Source: an uncultured Lachnospiraceae bacterium
GTDB lineage: Bacteria > Bacillota > Clostridia > Lachnospirales > Lachnospiraceae
Assembly: GCA_902797565.1 (NCBI GenBank)
Contig: CADBTO010000013.1
Location: forward strand, 1-5,998
DNA length: 5,998 nt
Direction: 5' to 3'
Part shown: positions 1 through 4,986 of the stretch, one piece after another
Layout of the letters: the number at the start of each line of letters is the position of its first letter
Numbering within the stretch: position 1 is the first letter of the stretch
Made by a program: the position numbers and the translations under genes
The notes under the pieces: generated by a model
Databases searched by the model: none
Seen by the model: only the letters and a program-made list of their open reading frames with translations
What the model was told of the DNA's origin: nothing

Positions 1-5
1 TATAA

Positions 6-40
6 ATTGGAACAGACCAAACAAAAAAGACTGTTCCAAT
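6..40. repeat. Perfect 10-bp inverted repeat at left edge
   Basis: ATTGGAACAG (6-15) and CTGTTCCAAT (31-40) are exact reverse complements separated by 15 A-rich bases. As RNA either strand could form a 10-bp hairpin. On the minus strand it is followed by TTTATA, only a weak T-tract, so it could be a second, inefficient terminator for leftward transcription or an operator for a gene beyond the left edge. Nothing else in the sequence decides between these. Confidence 0.5.
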
Positions 41-59
41 CAGAGTATCCCACGCCCCT

Positions 60-117
60 CCGGGATGCGCCCGGCTATACTAGGAACTTTCACCGCGCAC
101 GCCCTCGCATGCAAAAA
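60..117 (-). repeat. Terminator-linked intergenic repeat, copy A
   Basis: The 26-nt core lies at 73-98 and matches copies B and C at 19 of 26 positions each, without gaps. Fourteen bases separate it from the A-run at 113-117, which is the T-tract of the L,D-transpeptidase terminator on the minus strand. On the far side a 5-bp hairpin CCGGG/CCCGG (60-64 and 70-74) overlaps the core's first two bases. The motif GGG-A/C-TGCGCC before the core is shared with copy C. This is the most diverged copy: the core reads GGCTATACTAGG where B and C have GGCTTTGCCGG. Confidence 0.6.
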
Positions 118-140
118 CAGCCGTCCAAATCGGACGGCTG
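112..140 (-). terminator. Intrinsic terminator of the L,D-transpeptidase gene
   Basis: CAGCCGTCC (118-126) and GGACGGCTG (132-140) form a 9-bp GC-rich stem with a 5-nt loop. On the minus strand the stem is followed by TTTTTG. It starts 56 nt after the stop codon at 197. The plus-strand side (CCTCTTTT) is only moderately T-rich, so action in both directions is possible but weak. Confidence 0.88.
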
Positions 141-196
141 CCTCTTTTGGCGGTGTAGAAATCCACCCTCCCCCAGCGCTCTATCGTTCTATCACA

Positions 197-1435
197 TCAG
201 TAGATCACCACCGGCATCCCCAGATAGGTCTTCTCATACAAGGAATATGCGAAGTTCTTCGGCAGGTTGACACAGCCATGCGAGCCATTGCTCCGGTATA
301 TGCTCCCGCCAAAGTTCCCGCGCCAGCCCGCATCGTGCAGGCCCACGCCGGAATAAGTCAGCCGCATCCAGCGGTTCACCCAGGTCCGGTAACCCGCCCC
401 GACCAGGTACTTGCCCGGCACCCGCTCCAGGATGTAATATGCGCCGCGCGGCGTATCCCGCCCGCCCGTGCGTCCCGTCACCACCGGAGTCTTCGCCGTG
501 ATCTTCCCCTTTTCATGGAGATACAGCATCTGTTCGTCAATCGACACTTCGACAAACGTCCCTTTGATCGTGTCCGTATTGCCCAGCCGGATTGGCTCAC
601 GGTCTTCCACACTCTCGCCCTTTTCAAACTTCTTCTTCGCCCAGGCAGCCTCTTTCTCGTAGTCCACATACCTTCCCCAGTATCCCGTTGTAAGCTGGAT
701 CTTTTCCCCGTTGTGATTCTTGAATGATACCGGCTTTGCAGACGCCGCCTGATCGACTAACTTTTTCACTTCCGTATCAAGGAAGCTTCCATCCACCGTG
801 ATCTTGCCCTTCGCATCAATATGCACTGCCTCATCCGGCGCCTCGATTCTGGTTCCATCCTGATACGTAATCGACCAGTTTGCAATCTTTTTTTTCTTAT
901 CCAGCCGTTTCTGCAGGTATTCGCTCGTGATCGCCGGTTTCAGATAATAATCCTCTGCCCGGATGCCCGTCGCCTGCGGTGTTGCATCCGCGAGCAGCGC
1001 GTCGATATCCACCTGCGTACCCTGAATTTCCTTGATCAGCGTCTCATCCTTGCTGATCCGGGCATTTTCCGGCTTCATCGCAGTCTCATTGCGCTCCTTG
1101 AAATACGCACGTACCGCCTCCTCGTCCACCGTCACCGTTGCTGCCACTTCATAATCTTCCCGGTTGAACCGGTCTGTCAAGCAGGTCATCAGATCCCGGC
1201 CTTCCAGCGCAGACATATCAAACTTCACATTCACAAAATCCCAGTCCAGCCCCTCGTCCGCAAAAATGCCATTTTTATGGAATTCCTCCACCAGCACCCG
1301 CTCAATCTTGTCCGTATTGTCCGTGCTCATCACAGCACCGTTGACCTTCAGCCCGGACAGCATCCACGTCGAAAAGCCCAATCCGGCAGACAGAATCACC
1401 AGAATGGTCATCCCGGCAACAATCCCCTTTTTCAT
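197..1435 (-). CDS. L,D-transpeptidase (YkuD) with PG-binding domain
   Basis: Predicted cell-wall enzyme of 412 aa. YkuD L,D-transpeptidases join or modify peptidoglycan stems by 3-3 cross-links through an acyl-enzyme on cysteine. A single N-terminal hydrophobic segment (about residues 4-26, after MKK) suggests a membrane anchor with the rest outside. The middle (about 95-275) resembles the clostridial PG_binding_4 region that usually precedes YkuD domains. The catalytic domain covers about 294-412 and shows the active-site pattern: His367 in HDAGW and SHGCVNLP with Cys388. Length and order are normal for the family. I chose ATG at 1435 over the in-frame TTG at 1447, because TAAGGAGG abuts the TTG directly (no spacing) but lies 12 nt from the ATG. 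The gene is transcribed alone and ends at the hairpin at 112-140. It probably serves wall maintenance; substrate specificity cannot be read from sequence. Confidence 0.93.
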   Translation of the reverse strand: MKKGIVAGMTILVILSAGLGFSTWMLSGLKVNGAVMSTDNTDKIERVLVEEFHKNGIFADEGLDWDFVNVKFDMSALEGRDLMTCLTDRFNREDYEVAATVTVDEEAVRAYFKERNETAMKPENARISKDETLIKEIQGTQVDIDALLADATPQATGIRAEDYYLKPAITSEYLQKRLDKKKKIANWSITYQDGTRIEAPDEAVHIDAKGKITVDGSFLDTEVKKLVDQAASAKPVSFKNHNGEKIQLTTGYWGRYVDYEKEAAWAKKKFEKGESVEDREPIRLGNTDTIKGTFVEVSIDEQMLYLHEKGKITAKTPVVTGRTGGRDTPRGAYYILERVPGKYLVGAGYRTWVNRWMRLTYSGVGLHDAGWRGNFGGSIYRSNGSHGCVNLPKNFAYSLYEKTYLGMPVVIY

Positions 1436-1447
1436 TCCGAAAAACAA

Positions 1448-1455
1448 CCTCCTTA
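1448..1455 (-). promoter_or_regulatory. Ribosome binding site that decides the start
   Basis: The minus strand reads TAAGGAGG immediately followed by TTG, then ATG 12 nt downstream. A ribosome cannot use a start codon touching the Shine-Dalgarno, so this site favours the ATG at 1435 although the spacing is slightly long. Confidence 0.7.
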
Positions 1456-1558
1456 TTCCCGCTCACATTTCATCCCGCAAGATACATTCCAGCTGCCTGT
1501 CCCCACAAACAGCTTCCCCCTATTATCCGGCAGCCTGTATCCCATACTGCCGTTGAAA

Positions 1559-1587
1559 ATTGTAACATATTCGTAACAATTAAAAAA
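1559..1587 (-). promoter_or_regulatory. Probable L,D-transpeptidase promoter with WalR-like box
   Basis: In an AT-rich island the minus strand carries TGTTAC-N5-TGTTAC (1578-1562), an exact fit to the published WalR (YycF) consensus TGTWAH-N5-TGTWAH. Its second half merges into an extended -10, TG-T-TACAAT (TACAAT at 1564-1559). The -35 at 17-bp spacing is only TTTTTT (1587-1582), a poor match. Transcription would start near 1552 and give a leader of roughly 117 nt. Overlap of box and -10 would fit repression, while the poor -35 would fit a controlled promoter. Whether this organism has WalR, or another OmpR-family regulator with similar half-sites, is unknown. Confidence 0.5.
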
Positions 1588-1602
1588 CCGTTAATTTGCA
1601 TG

Positions 1603-1626
1603 AAAAAACCACGCCCGAAGGCGTGG
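1603..1626 (-). terminator. Strong intrinsic terminator with TTCG loop
   Basis: CCACGCC (1609-1615) and GGCGTGG (1620-1626) form a 7-bp stem closed by a TTCG tetraloop on the minus strand, followed by TTTTTT (1608-1603). It starts 5 nt after the TAG of the short open frame at 1632-1715. It is the second terminator downstream of tRNA-Trp, and it insulates the L,D-transpeptidase promoter that follows. Confidence 0.85.
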
Positions 1627-1631
1627 ACTTT

Positions 1632-1715
1632 CTACGCTTTGTCTGATTCCTTCTGCGCCGGATCCCACTGCATCAGCACTTTTTTACCAGCGCTTCCAGA
1701 TAATTCCCCTTCCAT
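1632..1715 (-). CDS. Possible 27-aa peptide or 3' remnant of a lost gene
   Basis: An ATG at 1715 opens a 27-codon frame ending in TAG (1634-1632), with GGGGGA (1728-1723) placed 7 nt upstream as a possible ribosome binding site. The product is hydrophilic with no membrane segment or cysteine; it ends in ..MQWDPAQKESDKA. I recognise no family. The reason to list it is position: the stop lies 5 nt before a strong terminator, as at a true gene end. The frame continues upstream without ATG to a TGA inside repeat copy B, so it could equally be the tail of a gene whose front was lost. Chance is a third option, since a frame this short is statistically weak. Confidence 0.25.
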   Translation of the reverse strand: MEGELSGSAGKKVLMQWDPAQKESDKA

Positions 1716-1718
1716 CGT

Positions 1719-1786
1719 GCCGTCCCCCGAACCGCCGGACGGCTTTGCCGGAAACCTTCACTGCGCCCCCCATCGTACAAAAAAAA
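1719..1786 (-). repeat. Terminator-linked intergenic repeat, copy B
   Basis: The 26-nt core at 1741-1766 is 22/26 identical to copy C and 19/26 to copy A. Twelve bases separate it from the A-run at 1779-1786, which is the T-tract of the tRNA-Trp terminator. On the far side is a 7-bp hairpin GCCGTCC/GGACGGC (1719-1725 and 1737-1743) overlapping the start of the core. Its hairpin has a different sequence from those of copies A and C. Confidence 0.7.
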
Positions 1787-1815
1787 GAACCCAGATTATC
1801 ATCACCCAAGTTCTT
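1779..1815 (-). terminator. Intrinsic terminator of tRNA-Trp
   Basis: On the minus strand a 12-bp stem (1815-1804 with 1796-1785, including several G-U pairs) encloses a 7-nt loop and runs into eight T's (1786-1779). It starts 9 nt after the tRNA 3' end. It would also stop any read-through from the aldo/keto reductase gene upstream, which has no clear terminator of its own. Confidence 0.8.
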
Positions 1816-1824
1816 CACCAGAAA

Positions 1825-1897
1825 CAGGGCCAGGAGGACTCGAACCCCCGACATTCGGTTTTGGAGACCGACGTTCTACCAACTGAACTATAGCCCT
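1825..1897 (-). tRNA. tRNA-Trp (anticodon CCA)
   Basis: The 73-nt minus-strand gene folds into a full cloverleaf. The acceptor is AGGGCTA with TGGCCCT and discriminator G, the latter typical of bacterial tRNA-Trp. The D stem is GTTC/GAAC, the anticodon stem TCGGT/ACCGA with loop CTCCAAA (anticodon CCA), the variable loop 5 nt, and the T stem GGGGG/CCTCC with loop TTCGAGT. The only non-Watson-Crick pairs in the acceptor and T stems are single G-U pairs. The 3' CCA is not encoded (TTT follows), so the ends need CCA-adding enzyme. It has its own promoter at 1961-1989 and terminator at 1779-1815. As UGG is read only by this tRNA, the gene is probably essential. Confidence 0.97.
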
Positions 1898-1960
1898 AAG
1901 TACCCCAGTTCCCAAAATAGAAAATCTATCAAATACGGGTATCACCGGAGCACATTTGAT

Positions 1961-1989
1961 ATATTAGCACACGATTTTCAGAAATGCAA
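1961..1989 (-). promoter_or_regulatory. Sigma-A promoter of tRNA-Trp
   Basis: The minus strand reads TTGCAT (1989-1984), 17 bp, then TAATAT (1966-1961) with TG one base before the -10, i.e. an extended -10. Predicted start near 1954 leaves a leader of about 57 nt before the mature tRNA. The -35 and the extended -10 match the tRNA-Val promoter in this window. Confidence 0.82.
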
Positions 1990-2041
1990 GTATTTTTTTA
2001 CGTACAATTCTATCATCCCAGAAACATCCCGCAGCGGCTCC

Positions 2042-3220
2042 TTAGTACCGCATCACCAGCGGCGCAACCGCCCGTACCGTCCGGAAGGGCACCCCCTCCA
2101 GCTCTTTTTTCGCCTGCGCGAGCTCCTTCCGGATCCCGATCCCCTGCGGACAATGTGCCTCGCAAGCCCCGCAGCCCACACAGTTCGCCGCGCCGGTATA
2201 GTCATGCCGCGCCGCCACGCACATAAAATATTCCCTCAGAGCCGAAATGTACCCATCTGCTCCCTTCCGATTCCATGCCGCAAAAACGCCCGGAATGTCC
2301 ACATGATGCGGGCAGGGCATACAGTAGCGGCAGCCCGTACAGCCCACCTTCATCGTTTTCCGGATGATATCCAGCACTTCTCCATAAACCGCCCGCTCGG
2401 CATCCGATACACAGCCCACCTCTGCCGTTCCGGCAATCCTGGCATTCTCCAGCACCATTTCCTCAGTATTCATCCCGGACAGCACCACCGTCACGCCCGG
2501 CTGGTCATAAAGCCATCGAAACCCCCACTCCGCCGGGCTGCGCCCTGAATCCGCCTTCCGGAATACCTCTTTTGCTTTTTCCGGAAGCGCGTCTGTCAGT
2601 TTCCCGCCCCGAAGCGGTTCCATAATGATAACCGGCACGCCCTTCTTTGCCGCGTATTCCAGCCCCGTCCGTCCGGCCTGGGCATGCTCATCCAGATAAT
2701 TATACTGGATCTGACAGAAATCCCAGTCATACGCATCCAGAAGTTTACAAAACTGGTCTGCATTTCCATGATAGGAAAATCCGATCTGTCGAATCTGCCC
2801 CGCCGCCTGCTTCTCAAGCAGCCAATCCAGAATCCCCAGATCCACCAGTCTCTGCCATGACGACGGATCGTTAAGCATATGCATCAGATAATAATCCACG
2901 TAACCGGTCTGCAGCCGCCGCAATTCCTCCGTAAAAATCCGCTCTGCGTCCTCTTTCTTTTTCACCAGATACTGGGGCAGCTTCGTTGCAATACAGATCT
3001 TCTCCCGAATCCCGTAATGCGTAAAGATCTTCCCAAGCGCCTCCTCACTGTCCCCGTATATATAGGCAGTATCAAAATAATTCACTCCCGCCTGATAGGC
3101 ACGCATGATCTCCCGCCCCGCCTTGCGCAAAACGATCTTCCCGTTTTTCTTCGTAAAACGCATACAACCAAACCCCAGCCGTGAAAGCCTGTTTCCATGT
3201 CGATCTTCCCGATACAGCAC
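2042..3220 (-). CDS. Aldo/keto reductase with C-terminal [4Fe-4S] motifs
   Basis: Cytosolic oxidoreductase of 392 aa in the COG1453-type group: an NAD(P)H-dependent aldo/keto reductase barrel with a ferredoxin-like tail. The catalytic tetrad is visible: Asp50 (NYFDTA), Tyr55 (YIYGDSE), Lys80 (IATKLP) and His114 (YLMHML). The tail has two cysteine clusters, CTGCRYCMPCP (from Cys294) and CVGCGACEAHCPQGI (from Cys347), both typical of this family. Substrate is unknown; such proteins are common in anaerobes and generally poorly characterised. I chose GTG at 3220, which follows AAGGGAG (3237-3231) by 10 nt and gives the usual VLYRED start. An in-frame TTG at 3253 would add 11 residues but lacks a good ribosome binding site. 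No T-run hairpin follows the TAA, so transcripts may run into tRNA-Trp and end at 1779-1815. Promoter at 3420-3448. Confidence 0.93.
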   Translation of the reverse strand: MLYREDRHGNRLSRLGFGCMRFTKKNGKIVLRKAGREIMRAYQAGVNYFDTAYIYGDSEEALGKIFTHYGIREKICIATKLPQYLVKKKEDAERIFTEELRRLQTGYVDYYLMHMLNDPSSWQRLVDLGILDWLLEKQAAGQIRQIGFSYHGNADQFCKLLDAYDWDFCQIQYNYLDEHAQAGRTGLEYAAKKGVPVIIMEPLRGGKLTDALPEKAKEVFRKADSGRSPAEWGFRWLYDQPGVTVVLSGMNTEEMVLENARIAGTAEVGCVSDAERAVYGEVLDIIRKTMKVGCTGCRYCMPCPHHVDIPGVFAAWNRKGADGYISALREYFMCVAARHDYTGAANCVGCGACEAHCPQGIGIRKELAQAKKELEGVPFRTVRAVAPLVMRY

Positions 3221-3230
3221 TGTTTTCCCG

Positions 3231-3237
3231 CTCCCTT
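3231..3237 (-). promoter_or_regulatory. Ribosome binding site supporting the GTG start
   Basis: AAGGGAG on the minus strand lies 10 nt before GTG at 3220. It falls inside the frame that would be coding if TTG at 3253 were used, which argues for the downstream start. Confidence 0.5.
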
Positions 3238-3272
3238 CTTCCGCTCGAACCAATATCTTCTATATAATATTA

Positions 3273-3396
3273 CCTTCTATAATGATGCCGCCTATACGAT
3301 ACCCTCTACCTCAATCGCCTGCTATACGATGCACGCTCCCCAATCGCCTTCTATCTTTGATGCACTCTGCTCAATGGCCTTCCATACGTTGTCTTC
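3273..3396 (-). repeat. Degenerate tandem repeat in the reductase leader
   Basis: On the minus strand four successive blocks (3377-3347, 31 nt; 3346-3318, 29 nt; 3317-3291, 27 nt; 3290-3273, 18 nt) share the words CGATTG-A/G-GG and GCATC-TATAG-AGG. A fifth, partial relative (ACAACGTATGGAAGG) precedes them. Units shorten toward the gene and are not multiples of three, so they are not a protein repeat. They lie wholly between the predicted promoter and the start codon, hence in the mRNA leader. Confidence 0.6.
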
Positions 3397-3419
3397 TAAA
3401 ATAATCATAGATACCTTCC

Positions 3420-3448
3420 ATTATATTTTCCACGTCCTTCGATTGCAA
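3420..3448 (-). promoter_or_regulatory. Sigma-A promoter of the aldo/keto reductase gene
   Basis: The minus strand has TTGCAA (3448-3443), exactly 17 bp, then a perfect TATAAT (3425-3420). Predicted start is near 3413, giving a leader of about 190 nt to the GTG at 3220. The promoter is divergent from the tRNA-Val promoter, with about 88 bp between their -35 elements. Confidence 0.8.
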
Positions 3449-3492
3449 GAAAGATTCCAGAAAAACTTCAAGAAAACGCCTGCAAAACAACC

Positions 3493-3533
3493 GAAAAAAT
3501 TTTTTCAAAAAAAATAAAAAAAATTGAAAAAAA
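3493..3533 (+). promoter_or_regulatory. Phased A-tracts upstream of tRNA-Val (UP-element-like)
   Basis: Four A-runs (3494-3499, 3507-3514, 3516-3523, 3527-3533) lie just upstream of the tRNA-Val -35, with centres about 9-14 bp apart. The first belongs to the 14-bp palindrome GAAAAAATTTTTTC (3493-3506). Such DNA is usually bent and can bind the RNA polymerase alpha C-terminal domain, as at strong stable-RNA promoters. This is inference from composition and position. Confidence 0.6.
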
Positions 3534-3536
3534 CAC

Positions 3537-3565
3537 TTGCATTTTGATTTTTGCTGTGGTAGTAT
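3537..3565 (+). promoter_or_regulatory. Sigma-A promoter of tRNA-Val
   Basis: TTGCAT (3537-3542), 17 bp, TAGTAT (3560-3565), with TG at 3557-3558 making an extended -10. Start is expected near 3572. A short hairpin GTCC-TGAG-GGAC (3573-3584) would lie at the very 5' end of the precursor. Confidence 0.85.
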
Positions 3566-3607
3566 ATACATCGTCCTGAGGGACAAGAGAAAAATCCATA
3601 AAGCTAT

Positions 3608-3680
3608 GGGGGTATAGCTCAGCTGGGAGAGCGTCCGCCTCACACGCGGGAGGTCACGGGTTCGAGCCCCGTTGCGCCCA
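3608..3680 (+). tRNA. tRNA-Val (anticodon CAC) with an acceptor mismatch
   Basis: The 73-nt gene folds as a cloverleaf. D stem is GCTC/GAGC, anticodon stem TCCGC/GCGGG with loop CTCACAC (anticodon CAC, reads GUG), variable loop AGGTC, T stem ACGGG/CCCGT with loop TTCGAGC, discriminator A. The acceptor is imperfect: 5' GGGGGTA against 3' TGCGCCC gives G4 opposite G69 and U6-G67. The 3' strand would pair fully with GGGCGCA. The 5' part GGGGGTATAGCTCAG looks like a tRNA-Ala front half, so the gene may be a chimera. G3 pairs with C70, so the alanine signal G3:U70 is absent. CCA is not encoded. Strong promoter and terminator suggest expression; function with the mismatch is likely but unproven. 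Confidence 0.92.
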
Positions 3681-3686
3681 TCATCG

Positions 3687-3731
3687 TAGCTCAAACTGAA
3701 AGCTGGTGCGTTCAGTTTGGGCTATTTTTTT
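3687..3731 (+). terminator. Intrinsic terminator of tRNA-Val
   Basis: TAGCTCAAACTGAA (3687-3700) pairs with TTCAGTTTGGGCTA (3711-3724) in a 14-bp stem with one G-U pair and a 10-nt loop, followed by seven T's (3725-3731). It begins 6 nt after the tRNA. Confidence 0.93.
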
Positions 3732-3750
3732 GTGGCAAGGGGTTACCAAT

Positions 3751-3804
3751 ATGAACAAGGCAGCAGGCAGACCACAAACCCGCCGGCAAACACAGCGGCA
3801 TTGA
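3751..3804 (+). CDS. Possible 17-aa leader peptide before the PTS IIC gene
   Basis: ATG at 3751 has AAGGGG eight bases upstream and encodes MNKAAGRPQTRRQTQRH before TGA (3802-3804), 35 nt before the PTS IIC start. The peptide is basic, with four arginines in the last nine residues. It fills nearly the whole space between the tRNA-Val terminator and the next gene. A translated leader could control the downstream gene, but frames of this length arise by chance and no paired attenuator stems are evident. Confidence 0.22.
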   Translation: MNKAAGRPQTRRQTQRH

Positions 3805-3838
3805 TCCATCCCCTGTACCAGAAAAGGAGAAAAAACAT

Positions 3839-4930
3839 ATGGATGGCTTGAAAGAATTCCTAAAAAGGAAAGATATCGAAATTTCGTTGCAGCGCTATGG
3901 CATCGAAGCGCTCGGTGCTATGGCACAGGGATTGTTCTGTTCCCTGCTGATCGGCACGATTATCAACACAATCGGCACCCAGTTCGGCATACCATTCCTG
4001 ACGCAGCCCATTGCCACAATACAGGAGGTTCCCTATACCGTAGGCGGACTTGCCACCGCAATGAGCGGCCCGGCCATGGCTGTCGCGATCGCCTTCGCCC
4101 TGGAAGCCCCACCGCTGGTGCTCTTCTCGGAAATTACGATCGGATTTGCCGCAAACGCCCTCGGCGGAGCGGGCGGACCGCTGTCCGTACTCTTTGTTGC
4201 AATCCTTTCCTGTGAGCTTGGCAAGGCCGTGTCCAAAGAAACCCGCGTGGACATCCTCGTGACACCCCTGATTACAATCGGCATTGGCGTCTTCCTGTCC
4301 TGGCTGATCGCGCCGGGGCTTGGAAAAGCAGCGATGATGGTCGGAAACGCGATTATGTGGGCAACGGAACTGCAGCCCTTCCTGATGGGCATCCTTGTTT
4401 CCGTGCTGGTTGGCATTGCCCTGACGCTGCCCATCTCATCTGCCGCAATCTGCGCGGCACTTGGCCTGACCGGCCTTGCAGGGGGCGCGGCGCTTGCCGG
4501 CTGCTGTGCCCAGATGGTTGGCTTTGCAGTCATTTCCTTCAAAGAAAATGGCTTTGGCGGATTAGTTTCCCAAGGCATTGGTACATCAATGCTGCAGATG
4601 CCGAATATCATGAAGAATCCGGCTGTCTGGATTGCTCCGACCGTAACCTCAGCCATTACCGGCCCCATCGCCACCTGCATTTTCCATCTCCAGATGAACG
4701 GCGCACCCGTTTCCTCCGGGATGGGTACCTGCGGGCTGGTGGGACAGCTGGGCGTATACTCTGGCTGGGTCGCAGACGTTGCATCCGGCGCAAAGACTTC
4801 CATCACAGGCTTTGACTGGGTGGGGCTGGTGATGATCTCCTTCATCTTCCCTGCCGTTATTTCACTGTTCATCGATGCATTGCTCCGGGACACAGGCGCA
4901 GTGAAAGACGGAGATATGGCGCTGGACTAA
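3839..4930 (+). CDS. PTS IIC-like membrane protein (PfoR / PTS_EIIC_2 family)
   Basis: Integral membrane protein of 363 aa resembling the PfoR/COG3641 group, annotated as PTS transporter subunit IIC or putative toxin regulator after pfoR of Clostridium perfringens. A short charged N-terminus (KEFLKRKDIEISLQRYGIEALGAMAQG) matches the family opening. Hydrophobic segments fall at about 23-46, 67-89, 91-110, 113-131, 138-158, 183-205, 207-232, 268-282 and 328-348, with the glycine-rich stretches GGAGGP (109-114) and SSGMGTCGLVGQ (292-303). No phosphorylation-bearing IIA, IIB or HPr domain is present here or next door, so transport, substrate and energy source remain open. Start: AAGGAG (3824-3829) 9 nt before ATG. 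No convincing promoter lies after the tRNA-Val terminator, so expression may rely on a weak promoter or read-through. It probably forms an operon with the gene 56 nt downstream. Confidence 0.88.
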   Translation: MDGLKEFLKRKDIEISLQRYGIEALGAMAQGLFCSLLIGTIINTIGTQFGIPFLTQPIATIQEVPYTVGGLATAMSGPAMAVAIAFALEAPPLVLFSEITIGFAANALGGAGGPLSVLFVAILSCELGKAVSKETRVDILVTPLITIGIGVFLSWLIAPGLGKAAMMVGNAIMWATELQPFLMGILVSVLVGIALTLPISSAAICAALGLTGLAGGAALAGCCAQMVGFAVISFKENGFGGLVSQGIGTSMLQMPNIMKNPAVWIAPTVTSAITGPIATCIFHLQMNGAPVSSGMGTCGLVGQLGVYSGWVADVASGAKTSITGFDWVGLVMISFIFPAVISLFIDALLRDTGAVKDGDMALD

Positions 4931-4986
4931 GCCTCTTTACACGAGTCAGGCGCAAGGACGTTTTCAAAAGCAACGAAGGGAGAACT

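Noticed and set aside
65..1576. Plus-strand open frames over the L,D-transpeptidase gene (65-727, 821-1576, 1164-1556)
   Set aside because: They lie antisense to a gene with an intact SHGC active site and proper signals, and their products are rich in Arg, His and Pro as expected of antisense frames.
1745..2548. 267-codon plus-strand frame crossing tRNA-Trp and the reductase gene
   Set aside because: It runs antisense through a complete tRNA, its promoter and terminator, and a well-supported enzyme gene.
3273..3396. CRISPR-like array
   Set aside because: Units vary from 18 to 31 nt, are poorly conserved and have no unique spacers of constant length. No cas gene is near.
3322..3408. 28-codon minus-strand frame in the aldo/keto reductase leader, with GGAAGG before its ATG
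   Set aside because: The GGAAGG lies upstream of the predicted transcription start near 3413, so it would not be in the mRNA. The frame also runs across repeat units whose lengths are not multiples of three.
3371..3694. 107-codon minus-strand frame over tRNA-Val
   Set aside because: It reads antisense through the whole tRNA and its promoter, and its Phe/Leu-rich middle merely translates the A-tracts.
3732..3790. A fourth copy of the terminator-linked repeat after the tRNA-Val terminator
   Set aside because: A few words such as GGCAAGGGG and GGCAGCAGGC recall the consensus, but the match needs gaps and lacks the GAAA-TTCCCGGCAAAGCC core.
4033..4893. Long 286-codon open frame antisense to the PTS IIC gene
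   Set aside because: Its translation is rich in Pro, Ala and Thr with no domain pattern, while the opposite strand gives a clear membrane protein with a good ribosome binding site. It is a shadow of GC-biased codons.
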